Below the pieces are notes generated by a model, which saw nothing but the letters and a program-made list of their open reading frames with translations, made no database searches and was not told where the DNA came from. From the NCBI RefSeq assembly GCF_038181555.1, contig NZ_JBBWUA010000009.1, positions 47,420 to 111,419 of the forward strand: DNA of 64,000 nucleotides. The letters run 5' to 3'. Source of the DNA: Desulfitobacterium sp038181555. Its GTDB lineage: Bacteria > Bacillota > Desulfitobacteriia > Desulfitobacteriales > Desulfitobacteriaceae. Position 1 is the first letter of the stretch. Each line of letters opens with the position of its first letter. Of this stretch, positions 1 through 6,778 are shown in pieces. Position numbers and translations under genes: made by a program.

Positions 1-71
1 CTCGGCCACCTACCCTAAATAGAAGCACTTACTTATTATATACTATTTGCCTTAAAAAATACACCTTTTAT

Positions 72-104
72 CTTATAAAACAAAAACCGACTCGATCAGT
101 CGGT
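72..104 (-). terminator. Rho-independent terminator of sigH
   Basis: A 7-bp stem (ACCGACT/AGTCGGT, 86-104) is followed on the minus strand by a T-rich run. It lies 14 bases after the sigH stop codon. Confidence 0.8.
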
Positions 105-117
105 TGCGCGATTACCT

Positions 118-771
118 TTAGCCATCTCGACGTTCTAAATAGCGTTCAAGTTTCCTTTTAACCCTTTGGAGCGCATTATCAATTGATTTCACGTGTCTAT
201 GTAGATCTACGGCAATTTCTTGATATGATTTTCCTTCCAGGTAAGCCATAAGAACTTTCCACTCTAAAGAACTGAGAATCTCACCCATCTTTTCTTCAAT
301 ATCATCGAATTCCTCTTGGCTAATAATCAATTCCTCAGGATCGGTTATTCTCGTGCCTGATATTACATCCAGCAAGGTTCTATCCGAATCTTCGTCATAA
401 ATTGGCTTATTTAAGGACACGTAAGAATTCAAAGGAATATGCTTCTGTCTAGTTGCTGTCTTAATCGCTGTAATAATCTGGCGAGTTATACACAGCTCTG
501 CAAAAGCCCGAAAAGAGGAGAGCTTGTCACCACGGAAATCTCGAATAGCTTTGTAGAGCCCAATCATTCCCTCTTGGATAATATCTTCACGATCTGCTCC
601 AATAAGGAAGTATGATCTTGCTTTGGCTCTGACAAAGTTTTTGTACTTATTGATTAAGTATTCCTGTGCTAAACAATCACCGTTTTTGGCCAGCTCTACG
701 ACTTCTTCATCCACTATGACTTCAATCGTGTCGCATTCTACCAACACTTCAAGTTGGGCGTTTACAGTCAA
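118..771 (-). CDS. sigH: RNA polymerase sporulation sigma factor SigH
   Basis: Sigma-70 family factor that directs core RNA polymerase to genes of the transition phase and early sporulation. The region 2 block reads YKNFVRAKARSYFLIGAD followed by REDIIQEGMIGLYKAIRDF. The C-terminal region 4 helix-turn-helix (YQEIAVDLHRHVKSIDNAL) is nearly the same as Bacillus SigH. I chose the TTG start at 771 because GGAGGG lies 7 bases upstream and the resulting 217 residues match the family length (about 218). An ATG in frame at 810 would add 13 atypical residues. It is the last gene of the minus-strand block in this window. SigH is normally followed by rpmG-secE-nusG, which would lie to the left of the window. 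Confidence 0.95.
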   Translation of the reverse strand: MTVNAQLEVLVECDTIEVIVDEEVVELAKNGDCLAQEYLINKYKNFVRAKARSYFLIGADREDIIQEGMIGLYKAIRDFRGDKLSSFRAFAELCITRQIITAIKTATRQKHIPLNSYVSLNKPIYDEDSDRTLLDVISGTRITDPEELIISQEEFDDIEEKMGEILSSLEWKVLMAYLEGKSYQEIAVDLHRHVKSIDNALQRVKRKLERYLERRDG

Positions 772-848
772 AGCGTTCCCTCCCGTATCATGGTGATGAA
801 GATATTGCATTTAATATCACTATTGCTCTTGTCCGCATGAACATAACC

Positions 849-878
849 ATTATACCTTGGAAAATTCAAAAGCGTCAA
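849..878 (-). promoter_or_regulatory. Sigma-A type promoter of sigH
   Basis: On the minus strand TTGACG (873-878) and TATAAT (849-854) are separated by 18 bp, with the sigH start about 80 bases downstream. sigH therefore has its own promoter, separate from rlmB. Confidence 0.65.
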
Positions 879-1064
879 GGCGAAGTTTTAGATGTTCTGT
901 CGTCTCTTGCACTCTGGAAGCTGACTTTTGGTTAATTGGACAAGGACTGACTCATTATAGGACCCAGTTTACCCTATCGGGTAGGTGCGCTAACCCATCT
1001 ATCTACAGAAAGGTTTTCTTGCCAATCCTTTTCAAGAATTTAGAAATTATTAGCATCTCCCCTA

Positions 1065-1073
1065 TGGTATAAT
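1065..1073 (+). promoter_or_regulatory. Extended -10 promoter for the small plus-strand gene
   Basis: TGGTATAAT is a perfect extended -10 element. No good -35 box is visible, which is usual for this promoter type. It lies about 55 bases before the GGAGGG ribosome binding site at 1124-1129. Confidence 0.5.
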
Positions 1074-1166
1074 GAATTTAACCGCAATAAGGGTGAATTG
1101 ACCAAAACGATAATAACGCAAACGGAGGGATAACAGTGTTCAAGCCTTTATCGGCGCTTTGTACCC

Positions 1167-1514
1167 TTGCCTTTGTCTCATTCTGTTGCTCCACCCAGTG
1201 AAATTCCTAGCGAGTTTAAGTTAATCAACGAGGCTGACTTCGTTAAAGAAGACACTGTCACCTTAGCCAGATTCGAGAAAAGAATGCGCAAGGAGATGGA
1301 GAAATTACAAAAAACACCACAAACTCAAACTACAAGGGATGTTAGAACGATTTCCTTGGCACCAATGTTTAAATATATTTTAGACCCTATTTTTTTAAGC
1401 GAACAACAATCCCACAATAAATTAGGTGAATCTTCAAACTCTGACGTAATCATAGTTAGGTTCCCAGTTCATGCCTTACCTGCGCAGATCGAATCCAGCT
1501 ACAATCAGCCATAA
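1167..1514 (+). CDS. Small unknown protein, probably frameshifted at its 5' end
   Basis: I do not recognise the family. The readable frame encodes a charged protein of about 115 residues with a helical middle (RFEKRMRKEMEKLQK). The only in-frame start, TTG at 1167, has no ribosome binding site. The real translation signal is GGAGGG plus GTG at 1136. That start opens another frame which encodes a signal-peptide-like segment (MFKPLSALCTLAFVSF) and stops at 1199. A one-base shift near 1166-1195 would join the two parts into a secreted or lipid-anchored protein of about 125 residues. The stop codon runs straight into a strong terminator and an extended -10 promoter lies upstream, so a transcription unit exists. 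A sequencing error is the simplest alternative to true decay. Confidence 0.5.
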   Translation: MPLSHSVAPPSEIPSEFKLINEADFVKEDTVTLARFEKRMRKEMEKLQKTPQTQTTRDVRTISLAPMFKYILDPIFLSEQQSHNKLGESSNSDVIIVRFPVHALPAQIESSYNQP

Positions 1515-1543
1515 AACCCCGGGTTCAAACCCGGGGTTTTTCT
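1513..1543 (+). terminator. Strong Rho-independent terminator
   Basis: AACCCCGGGTT pairs with AACCCGGGGTT around a 2-base loop and is followed by TTTTT. It ends the small plus-strand gene, and may also stop minus-strand transcription arriving from rlmB. Confidence 0.85.
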
Positions 1544-1566
1544 CTGTCTACCCTGACCTATAATCT

Positions 1567-2304
1567 CTATCTTCCGCTCCGCTGACGGACAACTTCATAT
1601 AATAAGATGGATCCGGCGACACTGGCATTTAAAGAATTAATCTTCCCCCTCATGGGAAGGCTTACTATTTCATCACAGGTTTCCTTGACCAGTCGGCTCA
1701 ATCCCTTCCCTTCACTGCCTACAACGATCACCCTAGATCCTGTAAGATCCGAATGATAAACCTCCGTCCCACCCGCTTCGGCCCCAGAGACCCAACAACC
1801 GGCCTTTTGGAGGTCCTTCAGGGTCTGGACCAAGTTCCCTACCCGAGCGACTAAGACATGCTCTATGGCACCTGCTGAGGTCTTTGCTACGGTAGAGGTG
1901 AGGGACACGCTACGGCGCTTCGGTATAATCACACCATGGACTCCAGCTGCATCGGCAGTCCGGATGAGAGCACCTAGATTATGAGGGTCTTCCACCTCAT
2001 CGAGAACAAGAATAAAAGGATCCTCTCCTTTATCTTTGGCCAGAGCCAAGATATCCTCGACTTCTGCATATTCACGGGGGGAGACATAAGCTAAAACGCC
2101 TTGATGCTTGGCTTTCTCTGTCAAGCGATCTAGGGCGACTTTGTCGACAAATTGGAAGGGAATTTGGTGTCCTCGGGCATGGCTCACCATGTCTTGGAAG
2201 CGACCGCCAGTGCCTTCTGATTGGAAGAGCAGTTTGTTGACGGGCTTGCCTGATTGGAGGAGTTCCCAGACCGCGTTACGGCCGTAAATGACTTCGTCGT
2301 TCAT
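1567..2304 (-). CDS. rlmB: 23S rRNA (guanosine-2'-O-)-methyltransferase RlmB, SpoU/TrmH family
   Basis: SPOUT-fold methyltransferase expected to methylate the 2'-O of a conserved guanosine (G2251 in E. coli) in the peptidyl transferase loop of 23S rRNA, using S-adenosylmethionine. The N-terminal substrate-binding domain begins with YGRNAVWELL. The three SpoU motifs are present: LDEVEDPHNLGALIRTADA, VVGSEGKGLSRL and LPMRGKINSLNASVAGSILLYE, the last forming the knotted cofactor site. The length of 245 residues is normal. The gene follows thyX in the minus-strand block but is separated from it by repeat element A. A yacP-like gene, usual after rlmB in Bacillus, is missing here. Confidence 0.95.
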   Translation of the reverse strand: MNDEVIYGRNAVWELLQSGKPVNKLLFQSEGTGGRFQDMVSHARGHQIPFQFVDKVALDRLTEKAKHQGVLAYVSPREYAEVEDILALAKDKGEDPFILVLDEVEDPHNLGALIRTADAAGVHGVIIPKRRSVSLTSTVAKTSAGAIEHVLVARVGNLVQTLKDLQKAGCWVSGAEAGGTEVYHSDLTGSRVIVVGSEGKGLSRLVKETCDEIVSLPMRGKINSLNASVAGSILLYEVVRQRSGR

Positions 2305-2371
2305 GAGTTGGGGTCAGTCCTTTCGTTTGCCTTTGTTTAAGGCGGCTAGGTATATGCACATTTGTAGTAAT

Positions 2372-2988
2372 TCTCCAGGATTTTGTTTTAGCCCGTTCAC
2401 TCCGTAAGCTGCGCGCACCCGTTCTAATCGCTTAATCTATCCACTACGTCTGGTCCCACGCTAAATCGCCTTCCTTGGCTCTCTAGCGTGTTGGAAACGT
2501 CCTGTTTCCAACCAGACTCCGTGGCTAGATTTTCGTGAAGAACGGTTAGCTGCTCGCTTAAAGTCGTTCTCTCCGCTAAAACAAAATCCTTGGGTTTACT
2601 CACACGGTATAGAACTTGCGACGAACAATCTTTAGAAGTTAGCCATAAGCTTTAAGGCTGCGAAGGCCGCGTAGTAACGAAAAGGTCACTCAAAACACTA
2701 CAGATAGACAAAGAGCCAAAGGGGATTTTAGTACCCGGGCTGCCAAGGAACTTGTCCTTCAGAGACAACCCAAGGATTTTGATTTACAAGAGTGAGCGAC
2801 TTCTAAGCGAGCGGAAACAAAACTTCGCGAAAAGCATGCAGCGGAGACATGTTGGAAACAGGACGTTTCCAACCGGCTAGAGAGTCAGGAGACGATTTAG
2901 CCGGGAACATGTCGTAGCGGTAGGCTTGAGTGATTAGTTTTGTCCACGCAGCTTACTCAGCGAACGGTGTAAAACAAAATCCTGGAGA
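2372..2988. repeat. Structured inverted-repeat element, copy A (two arms of about 220 nt)
   Basis: Non-coding element bounded by TCTCCAGGATTTTG and its inverse. The left arm (2372-2593) and the inverted right arm (2770-2988) enclose a 176-nt centre that I cannot interpret. Each arm, read from its outer end inward, folds alone. In the left arm P1 is 2375-2391 with 2576-2593 (17 bp, one bulge), P2 is TAAGC/GCTTA, P3 is CCGTTC 2419-2424 with GAACGG 2540-2545, and P4 is CCAC-(3)-GTCTGG 2441-2453 with 2512-2524. P5 is CACGCTA/TAGCGTG and P6 is GTTGGAAAC-GTCCT-GTTTCCAAC. The right arm has the same layout with different but complementary bases in P3 (ACAAAACT/AGTTTTGT) and P4 (GACATGTT/AACATGTC). 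It ends 16 nt after the thyX stop codon. A long arm-to-arm hairpin is also possible. Family unknown to me. Confidence 0.85.
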
Positions 2989-3004
2989 CACTCAAGAAGC
3001 AAGC

Positions 3005-3676
3005 TTACCGCTTCAGCACCTTAATCCGCCCACAACTCATAGCCCCTTCGTGACAAACCCCTTGAGTAACGCAGGTGGGTCCAGCTTGCCCAAAGACATT
3101 GGGAGCAACTTCCCGAACGAGCTCGAGCATTCTTTCGGCGAGGATGCGAATCTCCCATTGGGCGCGCATGCAGGTTCTATGTTCGAAGAAGTTCATTAAG
3201 GAGCGGGCGTTAAAGGTTGCCATTAAAGAGGTGGTGCAGGCGTTGGGCAGGATATAGCGAGCATCTTCTGCCGGAGCTGCCTCCAGTAAGGCCTGGTATT
3301 CTTCTTGGAGAGTGTTCATGATTCTTTCAAAACGCTCTAAGGCTTGGGGATTTTTGCGGATGCTTGGGGGGGTGACAAATTCAAAGCCACTTTCTTTAAC
3401 ATACCTCTGGGAGCGTTGTGAATAGCTAGCAATCCGGTGGCGAACCAATTGATGAGACAAAGCCCGGGATACACCATCGATGGAGAACTGAAAGCTAATG
3501 TGTTCAAAGGGCGAAAGATGGCCCATGGAGCGTAATTTTTGGACAAAATCGGCCACCTTTTCATCATCCAATCGTTCCAGCAACTCGGGTACAGGATCAG
3601 GGGAATAACATAAACGAGCAGCCGCTGCAATGACCTTCTCTGGGTCCGGCGTGTATTGAATCAGTTCAACGTTCAA
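3005..3676 (-). CDS. thyX: Flavin-dependent thymidylate synthase ThyX
   Basis: Makes dTMP from dUMP with methylenetetrahydrofolate as carbon donor and FAD/NADPH as reductant. The diagnostic ThyX motif RHRxxSxxxxSxR is present at residues 79-91 (RHRIASYSQRSQR), and QWEIR and the following helix match the C-terminal FAD/dUMP site. Length is 223 residues, normal for the family. The start is TTG at 3676, with GGAGGAAAG about 6 bases upstream. It lies 27 bases after mrnC in the same minus-strand unit. ThyX is not usually part of this Bacillus-type block, so it is a lineage insertion. Repeat element A begins 16 nt after its stop. Confidence 0.95.
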   Translation of the reverse strand: MNVELIQYTPDPEKVIAAAARLCYSPDPVPELLERLDDEKVADFVQKLRSMGHLSPFEHISFQFSIDGVSRALSHQLVRHRIASYSQRSQRYVKESGFEFVTPPSIRKNPQALERFERIMNTLQEEYQALLEAAPAEDARYILPNACTTSLMATFNARSLMNFFEHRTCMRAQWEIRILAERMLELVREVAPNVFGQAGPTCVTQGVCHEGAMSCGRIKVLKR

Positions 3677-3703
3677 TTCTCTTTCCTCCTATTCCGTACC
3701 AAT

Positions 3704-4180
3704 CTAACAATCCATCTCATTCTGCTCATGACTTTGGACTAGTTCATCGCTTGTAGCATCGTCTTCTTTGAGGATATTAGCTTTTGACTTTTCCCCATCG
3801 CCTTCCAGAATGAGCTCGTCCACCTGTTCAAAAGCCCAAAGCATTCGTTCTGTTTTGTCTGTGAGCTGCCAGTAGCCTACTAGGGCTTCAAAGGCAGTGG
3901 CATGGCGGTAGGTCACCACATCTGTGCTTTTCGGATGACCTCCTTTAGCATTTCTCCCGCGATGGACTATGGATGTTTCCTGCTCGTCCAAATCAGGAAG
4001 TATCTGATGAAGGAGCTTAGCTTGCGTTGCTGCACGAACATATTTTGTAGCATAGCGATGGAGATCATTTACCTTTTCATAACCACAGTCGAGGAGATGA
4101 GTCCTAACCCAAAGTTCGTAGACAGCATCCCCCAGATAAGCCAGGGTAAGGGCATTCATTTCCTGCCAGGATCTTGGCAT
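3704..4180 (-). CDS. mrnC: Mini-ribonuclease III (MrnC)
   Basis: RNase III-like nuclease without a double-stranded RNA-binding domain. In Bacillus it matures 23S rRNA as a dimer. The fold opens with LTLAYLGDAVYELWVRTHLL, where YLGDAVYE carries catalytic acidic residues. A basic helix (YATKYVRAATQAKLL) and RRGRNAKG-like HRGRNAKGGHPK follow, then ATAFEALVGYW with the second acidic cluster. Residues 125-158 form an acidic, variable tail. It lies directly after cysS, as in Bacillus (yazC). An AAAGGAGGGG box lies about 15 bases before the chosen ATG, a slightly long spacing, so the exact start is not certain. Confidence 0.9.
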   Translation of the reverse strand: MPRSWQEMNALTLAYLGDAVYELWVRTHLLDCGYEKVNDLHRYATKYVRAATQAKLLHQILPDLDEQETSIVHRGRNAKGGHPKSTDVVTYRHATAFEALVGYWQLTDKTERMLWAFEQVDELILEGDGEKSKANILKEDDATSDELVQSHEQNEMDC

Positions 4181-4290
4181 GGGCTCGGGCAGAACGCCCT
4201 CCCCTCCTTTCCATACTCACTAGCGATTTTTCTAGATTTTTCTTCAATTATATATCTATCCACTTCTAACAATCAGGATACTTATCCATA

Positions 4291-5724
4291 TTACTTGATT
4301 GTCCAGCGGGCGCCTTGGGGCGTATCTTCAAGTACAATCCCTAAATCTTTCAGGCGATCTCGGATGAGGTCGGACATCTCCCAGTCTTTCTTCTTTCGTG
4401 CGATAGCCCGTACCTCTAAGAGCAGATCCATGACCTGATCCAACTTTTCATTTCCAGCTTCCGCATTGTTGGCAGGATGAGCTAGGTCAATGCCCAGAAC
4501 ATCTGCTAGTTCCCAAAGAGCAGTTCGAGCTTTTTGGAGGCCGACCGAGTTGTATGGATAAGCTTGAACATGGGCGTTAATGACTTTGCCAAGCTCAAAA
4601 AGACTCGCATAAGCTAAAGCGGAATTAAAGTCGTCGTCCATAGCACTCTCAAACTCGCGCTGAGCTTCTTCTGCCGCAACAATTAGCTTCTGATCCTCCG
4701 CATTATCGACGGGTTTTTCAACCTGGCGTCCGAGAGCTTCATCAGCTAAGCGGATGCTGGTTTGTAGGCGCTCCAGACCTTTTTGAGCCATGCGCAGGTT
4801 CTCATCATCAAAGTCTAGCGGACTACGATAATGGGTTCCCAAAAGATAGAAACGGATAACTTCACCAGGGAAATGCTCAAGGATTTCTCGGACGGTGAAG
4901 AAATTTCCTAAGGATTTGGACATTTTCTGCTGATTGACAGTTAAGAAGGCATTATGCATCCAGTAGCGAGCGAAAGTCTCACCATGAAGATAGCCTTCCG
5001 ATTGTGCGATTTCATTCTCATGATGAGGAAACACCAGATCCCCGCCACCACCATGGATATCAAAGCCCGCTCCCAGATATTTGAGGGACATAGCGGTGCA
5101 CTCAATATGCCAGCCCGGACGGCCTTTTCCCCAAGGGCTTTCCCAATAGGGCTCCCCGGGTTTCGCACTCTTCCACAGGGCAAAATCCATCGGATTATGC
5201 TTGCGCTCTTCTACTTCCACCCGAGCTCCCGCTTGCATATCCTCAAGGGTGCGACCGGAGAGCTTTCCATAAGTAGGAAGCTTATCGACAGCGAAATAAA
5301 CATCGCCCTCCACAGCATAGGCTAAGCCGGATTCCTCCAGACCCTTGATGATTTCTATCATCTCCGGTATATGATCCGTCGCCTTAGGATGAATGGATGC
5401 GGTCATTAAATTCAGAGCCTTCGCATCCTTAAAGTATTCTTCAATATATTTTTCAGCCAACTTTAGAGGGTCCATACCCTCTTCGTTACCACGGTTAATA
5501 ATTTTATCATCAATATCCGTAAAGTTCTGGACAAAAGTGACATCATAGCCCTTATAAAGCAGATAACGACGAATCATATCAAAGACAACGAGCATTCGTC
5601 CATTTCCGACATGAAAGTAGTTGTATACCGTTGGGCCACAGGTGTACATGGCCACCTTGCCTTCTTCCCGGGGTATAAACTCTTCTTTCTGGTGGCTCAT
5701 TGTATTAAATAGTCTCAGCGACAT
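4291..5724 (-). CDS. cysS: Cysteinyl-tRNA synthetase
   Basis: Class I synthetase that charges tRNA-Cys with cysteine. The zinc and cysteine site begins with CGPTVYNYFHVGNGR, where HVGN is the HIGH signature. The second signature KMSKSLGN lies near residue 267. The C-terminal helical bundle and DALR-type anticodon-binding part are complete (477 residues). The start ATG at 5724 follows AAAAGGAGA at good spacing. It begins 4 bases after the cysE stop, so the two genes are co-transcribed and controlled by the cysteine T-box upstream of cysE. Confidence 0.97.
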   Translation of the reverse strand: MSLRLFNTMSHQKEEFIPREEGKVAMYTCGPTVYNYFHVGNGRMLVVFDMIRRYLLYKGYDVTFVQNFTDIDDKIINRGNEEGMDPLKLAEKYIEEYFKDAKALNLMTASIHPKATDHIPEMIEIIKGLEESGLAYAVEGDVYFAVDKLPTYGKLSGRTLEDMQAGARVEVEERKHNPMDFALWKSAKPGEPYWESPWGKGRPGWHIECTAMSLKYLGAGFDIHGGGGDLVFPHHENEIAQSEGYLHGETFARYWMHNAFLTVNQQKMSKSLGNFFTVREILEHFPGEVIRFYLLGTHYRSPLDFDDENLRMAQKGLERLQTSIRLADEALGRQVEKPVDNAEDQKLIVAAEEAQREFESAMDDDFNSALAYASLFELGKVINAHVQAYPYNSVGLQKARTALWELADVLGIDLAHPANNAEAGNEKLDQVMDLLLEVRAIARKKKDWEMSDLIRDRLKDLGIVLEDTPQGARWTIK

Positions 5725-5728
5725 GAAC

Positions 5729-6397
5729 TCAACTCTCCTTTTCCGCTAATTTTTTCTCCAACATCTCCACACGTCGTAGTAAATAGAGAAGGGTTTCTTG
5801 ATCGGGATCCGGCATCTCTTCGACCCGAATCTCTTTGTTGCAGATGTTTTTCGTGCGCAATTGCAGTTCTTTCATGGGAACCCCATGCTGGACGACGACC
5901 TTCCCTGGCACACCAACTACTGTCGTGTTACCGGGTACGGGCTTTGTGACCACCGAACCGGCACCGATTTTAACATTATCACCAATTTTGACGGATCCTA
6001 ATATTTTTGCTCCAGATCCTATAAAGACATTATTCCCAATGGTGGGGTGTCTTTTGCCCTTTTCTTTACCCGTTCCACCTAGAGTTACCCCTTGGTAGAT
6101 AGTCACATTATCCCCGACCTCTGCCGTCTCGCCAATGACCACACCCATACCGTGATCGATGAAAAGTCCTTGTCCGATTTTGGCACCGGGATGTATTTCA
6201 ATCCCAGTGAATAATCGCGACGTTTGAGAAATTAAACGCGGCAACAAGACCATTTTCTTTTTGTATAAATAATGGGCAAGTCGGTGGGCGATCAAGGCAT
6301 GTAGGCCGGGATAGCAAAAAATAATCTCCACGATGCTTTTAGCCGCCGGATCTCGTTCTTTTATCACTTGGATATCCCGCTTCACTTGGCGAAACAC
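5729..6397 (-). CDS. cysE: Serine O-acetyltransferase
   Basis: Transfers acetyl from acetyl-CoA to L-serine, the first step of cysteine synthesis. The N-terminal helical part (FRQVKRDIQVIKERDP) is followed by left-handed parallel beta-helix hexapeptide repeats. These include HPGAKIGQGLFIDHGMGVVIGETA and GVTLGGTGKEKGKRHPTIG, with the catalytic His/Asp pair in the DHG segment. The length of 222 residues is the short Gram-positive form. It is the first gene of the cysE-cysS-mrnC unit and lies directly after a T-box leader with a cysteine specifier. The pairing couples cysteine supply and cysteine charging to uncharged tRNA-Cys. Confidence 0.96.
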   Translation of the reverse strand: MFRQVKRDIQVIKERDPAAKSIVEIIFCYPGLHALIAHRLAHYLYKKKMVLLPRLISQTSRLFTGIEIHPGAKIGQGLFIDHGMGVVIGETAEVGDNVTIYQGVTLGGTGKEKGKRHPTIGNNVFIGSGAKILGSVKIGDNVKIGAGSVVTKPVPGNTTVVGVPGKVVVQHGVPMKELQLRTKNICNKEIRVEEMPDPDQETLLYLLRRVEMLEKKLAEKES

Positions 6398-6442
6398 TAC
6401 TCATCACCTTCAATCAAAAAACTCTAACTCTTTGATACGTAC

Positions 6443-6720
6443 AAAAAAGAAACCCTTCGTCCAGAGACGAAAGGTTTCCGCGGTTCCACTCTGATTGAAC
6501 AGTTTCCCGTTCCACTCATGGCCTTAACGCAGCCTTACGGAGAATGGCCCCATCCATTCATCTGACGCTCCGGAATGCACTTCAAAAGATCCTTTGGGAT
6601 GGTTTCCACCTTCTCCATCCTCTCTTGAGCAAAGAAATCTTCTTACTCTTTTCCATCATCACGCTATCTACATATGATCATTGCCCAAAATGCAAGTTCG
6701 CTGTTTTCGTAATTAATATA
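6443..6720 (-). ncRNA. T-box riboswitch, cysteine specific, upstream of cysE-cysS
   Basis: The minus strand carries the diagnostic T-box AGAGTGGAACCGCGG (6478-6492). The TGGA bulge (6485-6488) would pair with a UCCA tRNA end, as expected for tRNA-Cys with U73. The T-box is followed by a strong terminator stem (GAAACCTTTCGTC/GACGAAGGGTTTC, 6450-6477) and TTTTTT. A TGC codon at 6577-6579, in the context GAAGTGCATTCC within the stem I region, is the likely specifier. Uncharged tRNA-Cys should stabilise the antiterminator and switch on cysE-cysS. Confidence 0.93.
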
Positions 6721-6726
6721 TGTTGC

Positions 6727-6754
6727 ATTATATGCAATGAGGTTCCTGTTGTAA
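6727..6754 (-). promoter_or_regulatory. Promoter of the cysE T-box transcript
   Basis: On the minus strand TTACAA (6749-6754) and TATAAT (6727-6732) are 16 bp apart, just upstream of the leader and 25 bases after the end of gltX. The cysE unit can therefore be transcribed independently of gltX. Confidence 0.6.
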
Positions 6755-6778
6755 GTATAGAGAATCCAAAGAATGGTG

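Larger units (their letters stand above)
811..1135. other. Intergenic region between divergent sigH and a plus-strand gene
   Basis: This stretch holds the sigH promoter and an extended -10 promoter facing right. I see no other gene. A 71-codon frame at 857-1072 has no ribosome binding site and resembles nothing, so I do not call it. Confidence 0.6.

Noticed and set aside
857..1072. 71-codon open frame between sigH and the small plus-strand gene
   Set aside because: No ribosome binding site, odd composition, and it overlaps the sigH promoter region.
2490..2873. GTTTCCAAC repeats as a CRISPR array
   Set aside because: Copies are in inverted pairs 360 bp apart within larger conserved arms, not regularly spaced direct repeats with spacers.
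2930..3257. Plus-strand open frames over the right arm of element A and thyX
   Set aside because: They run antisense to thyX or through the repeat and have no translation signals.
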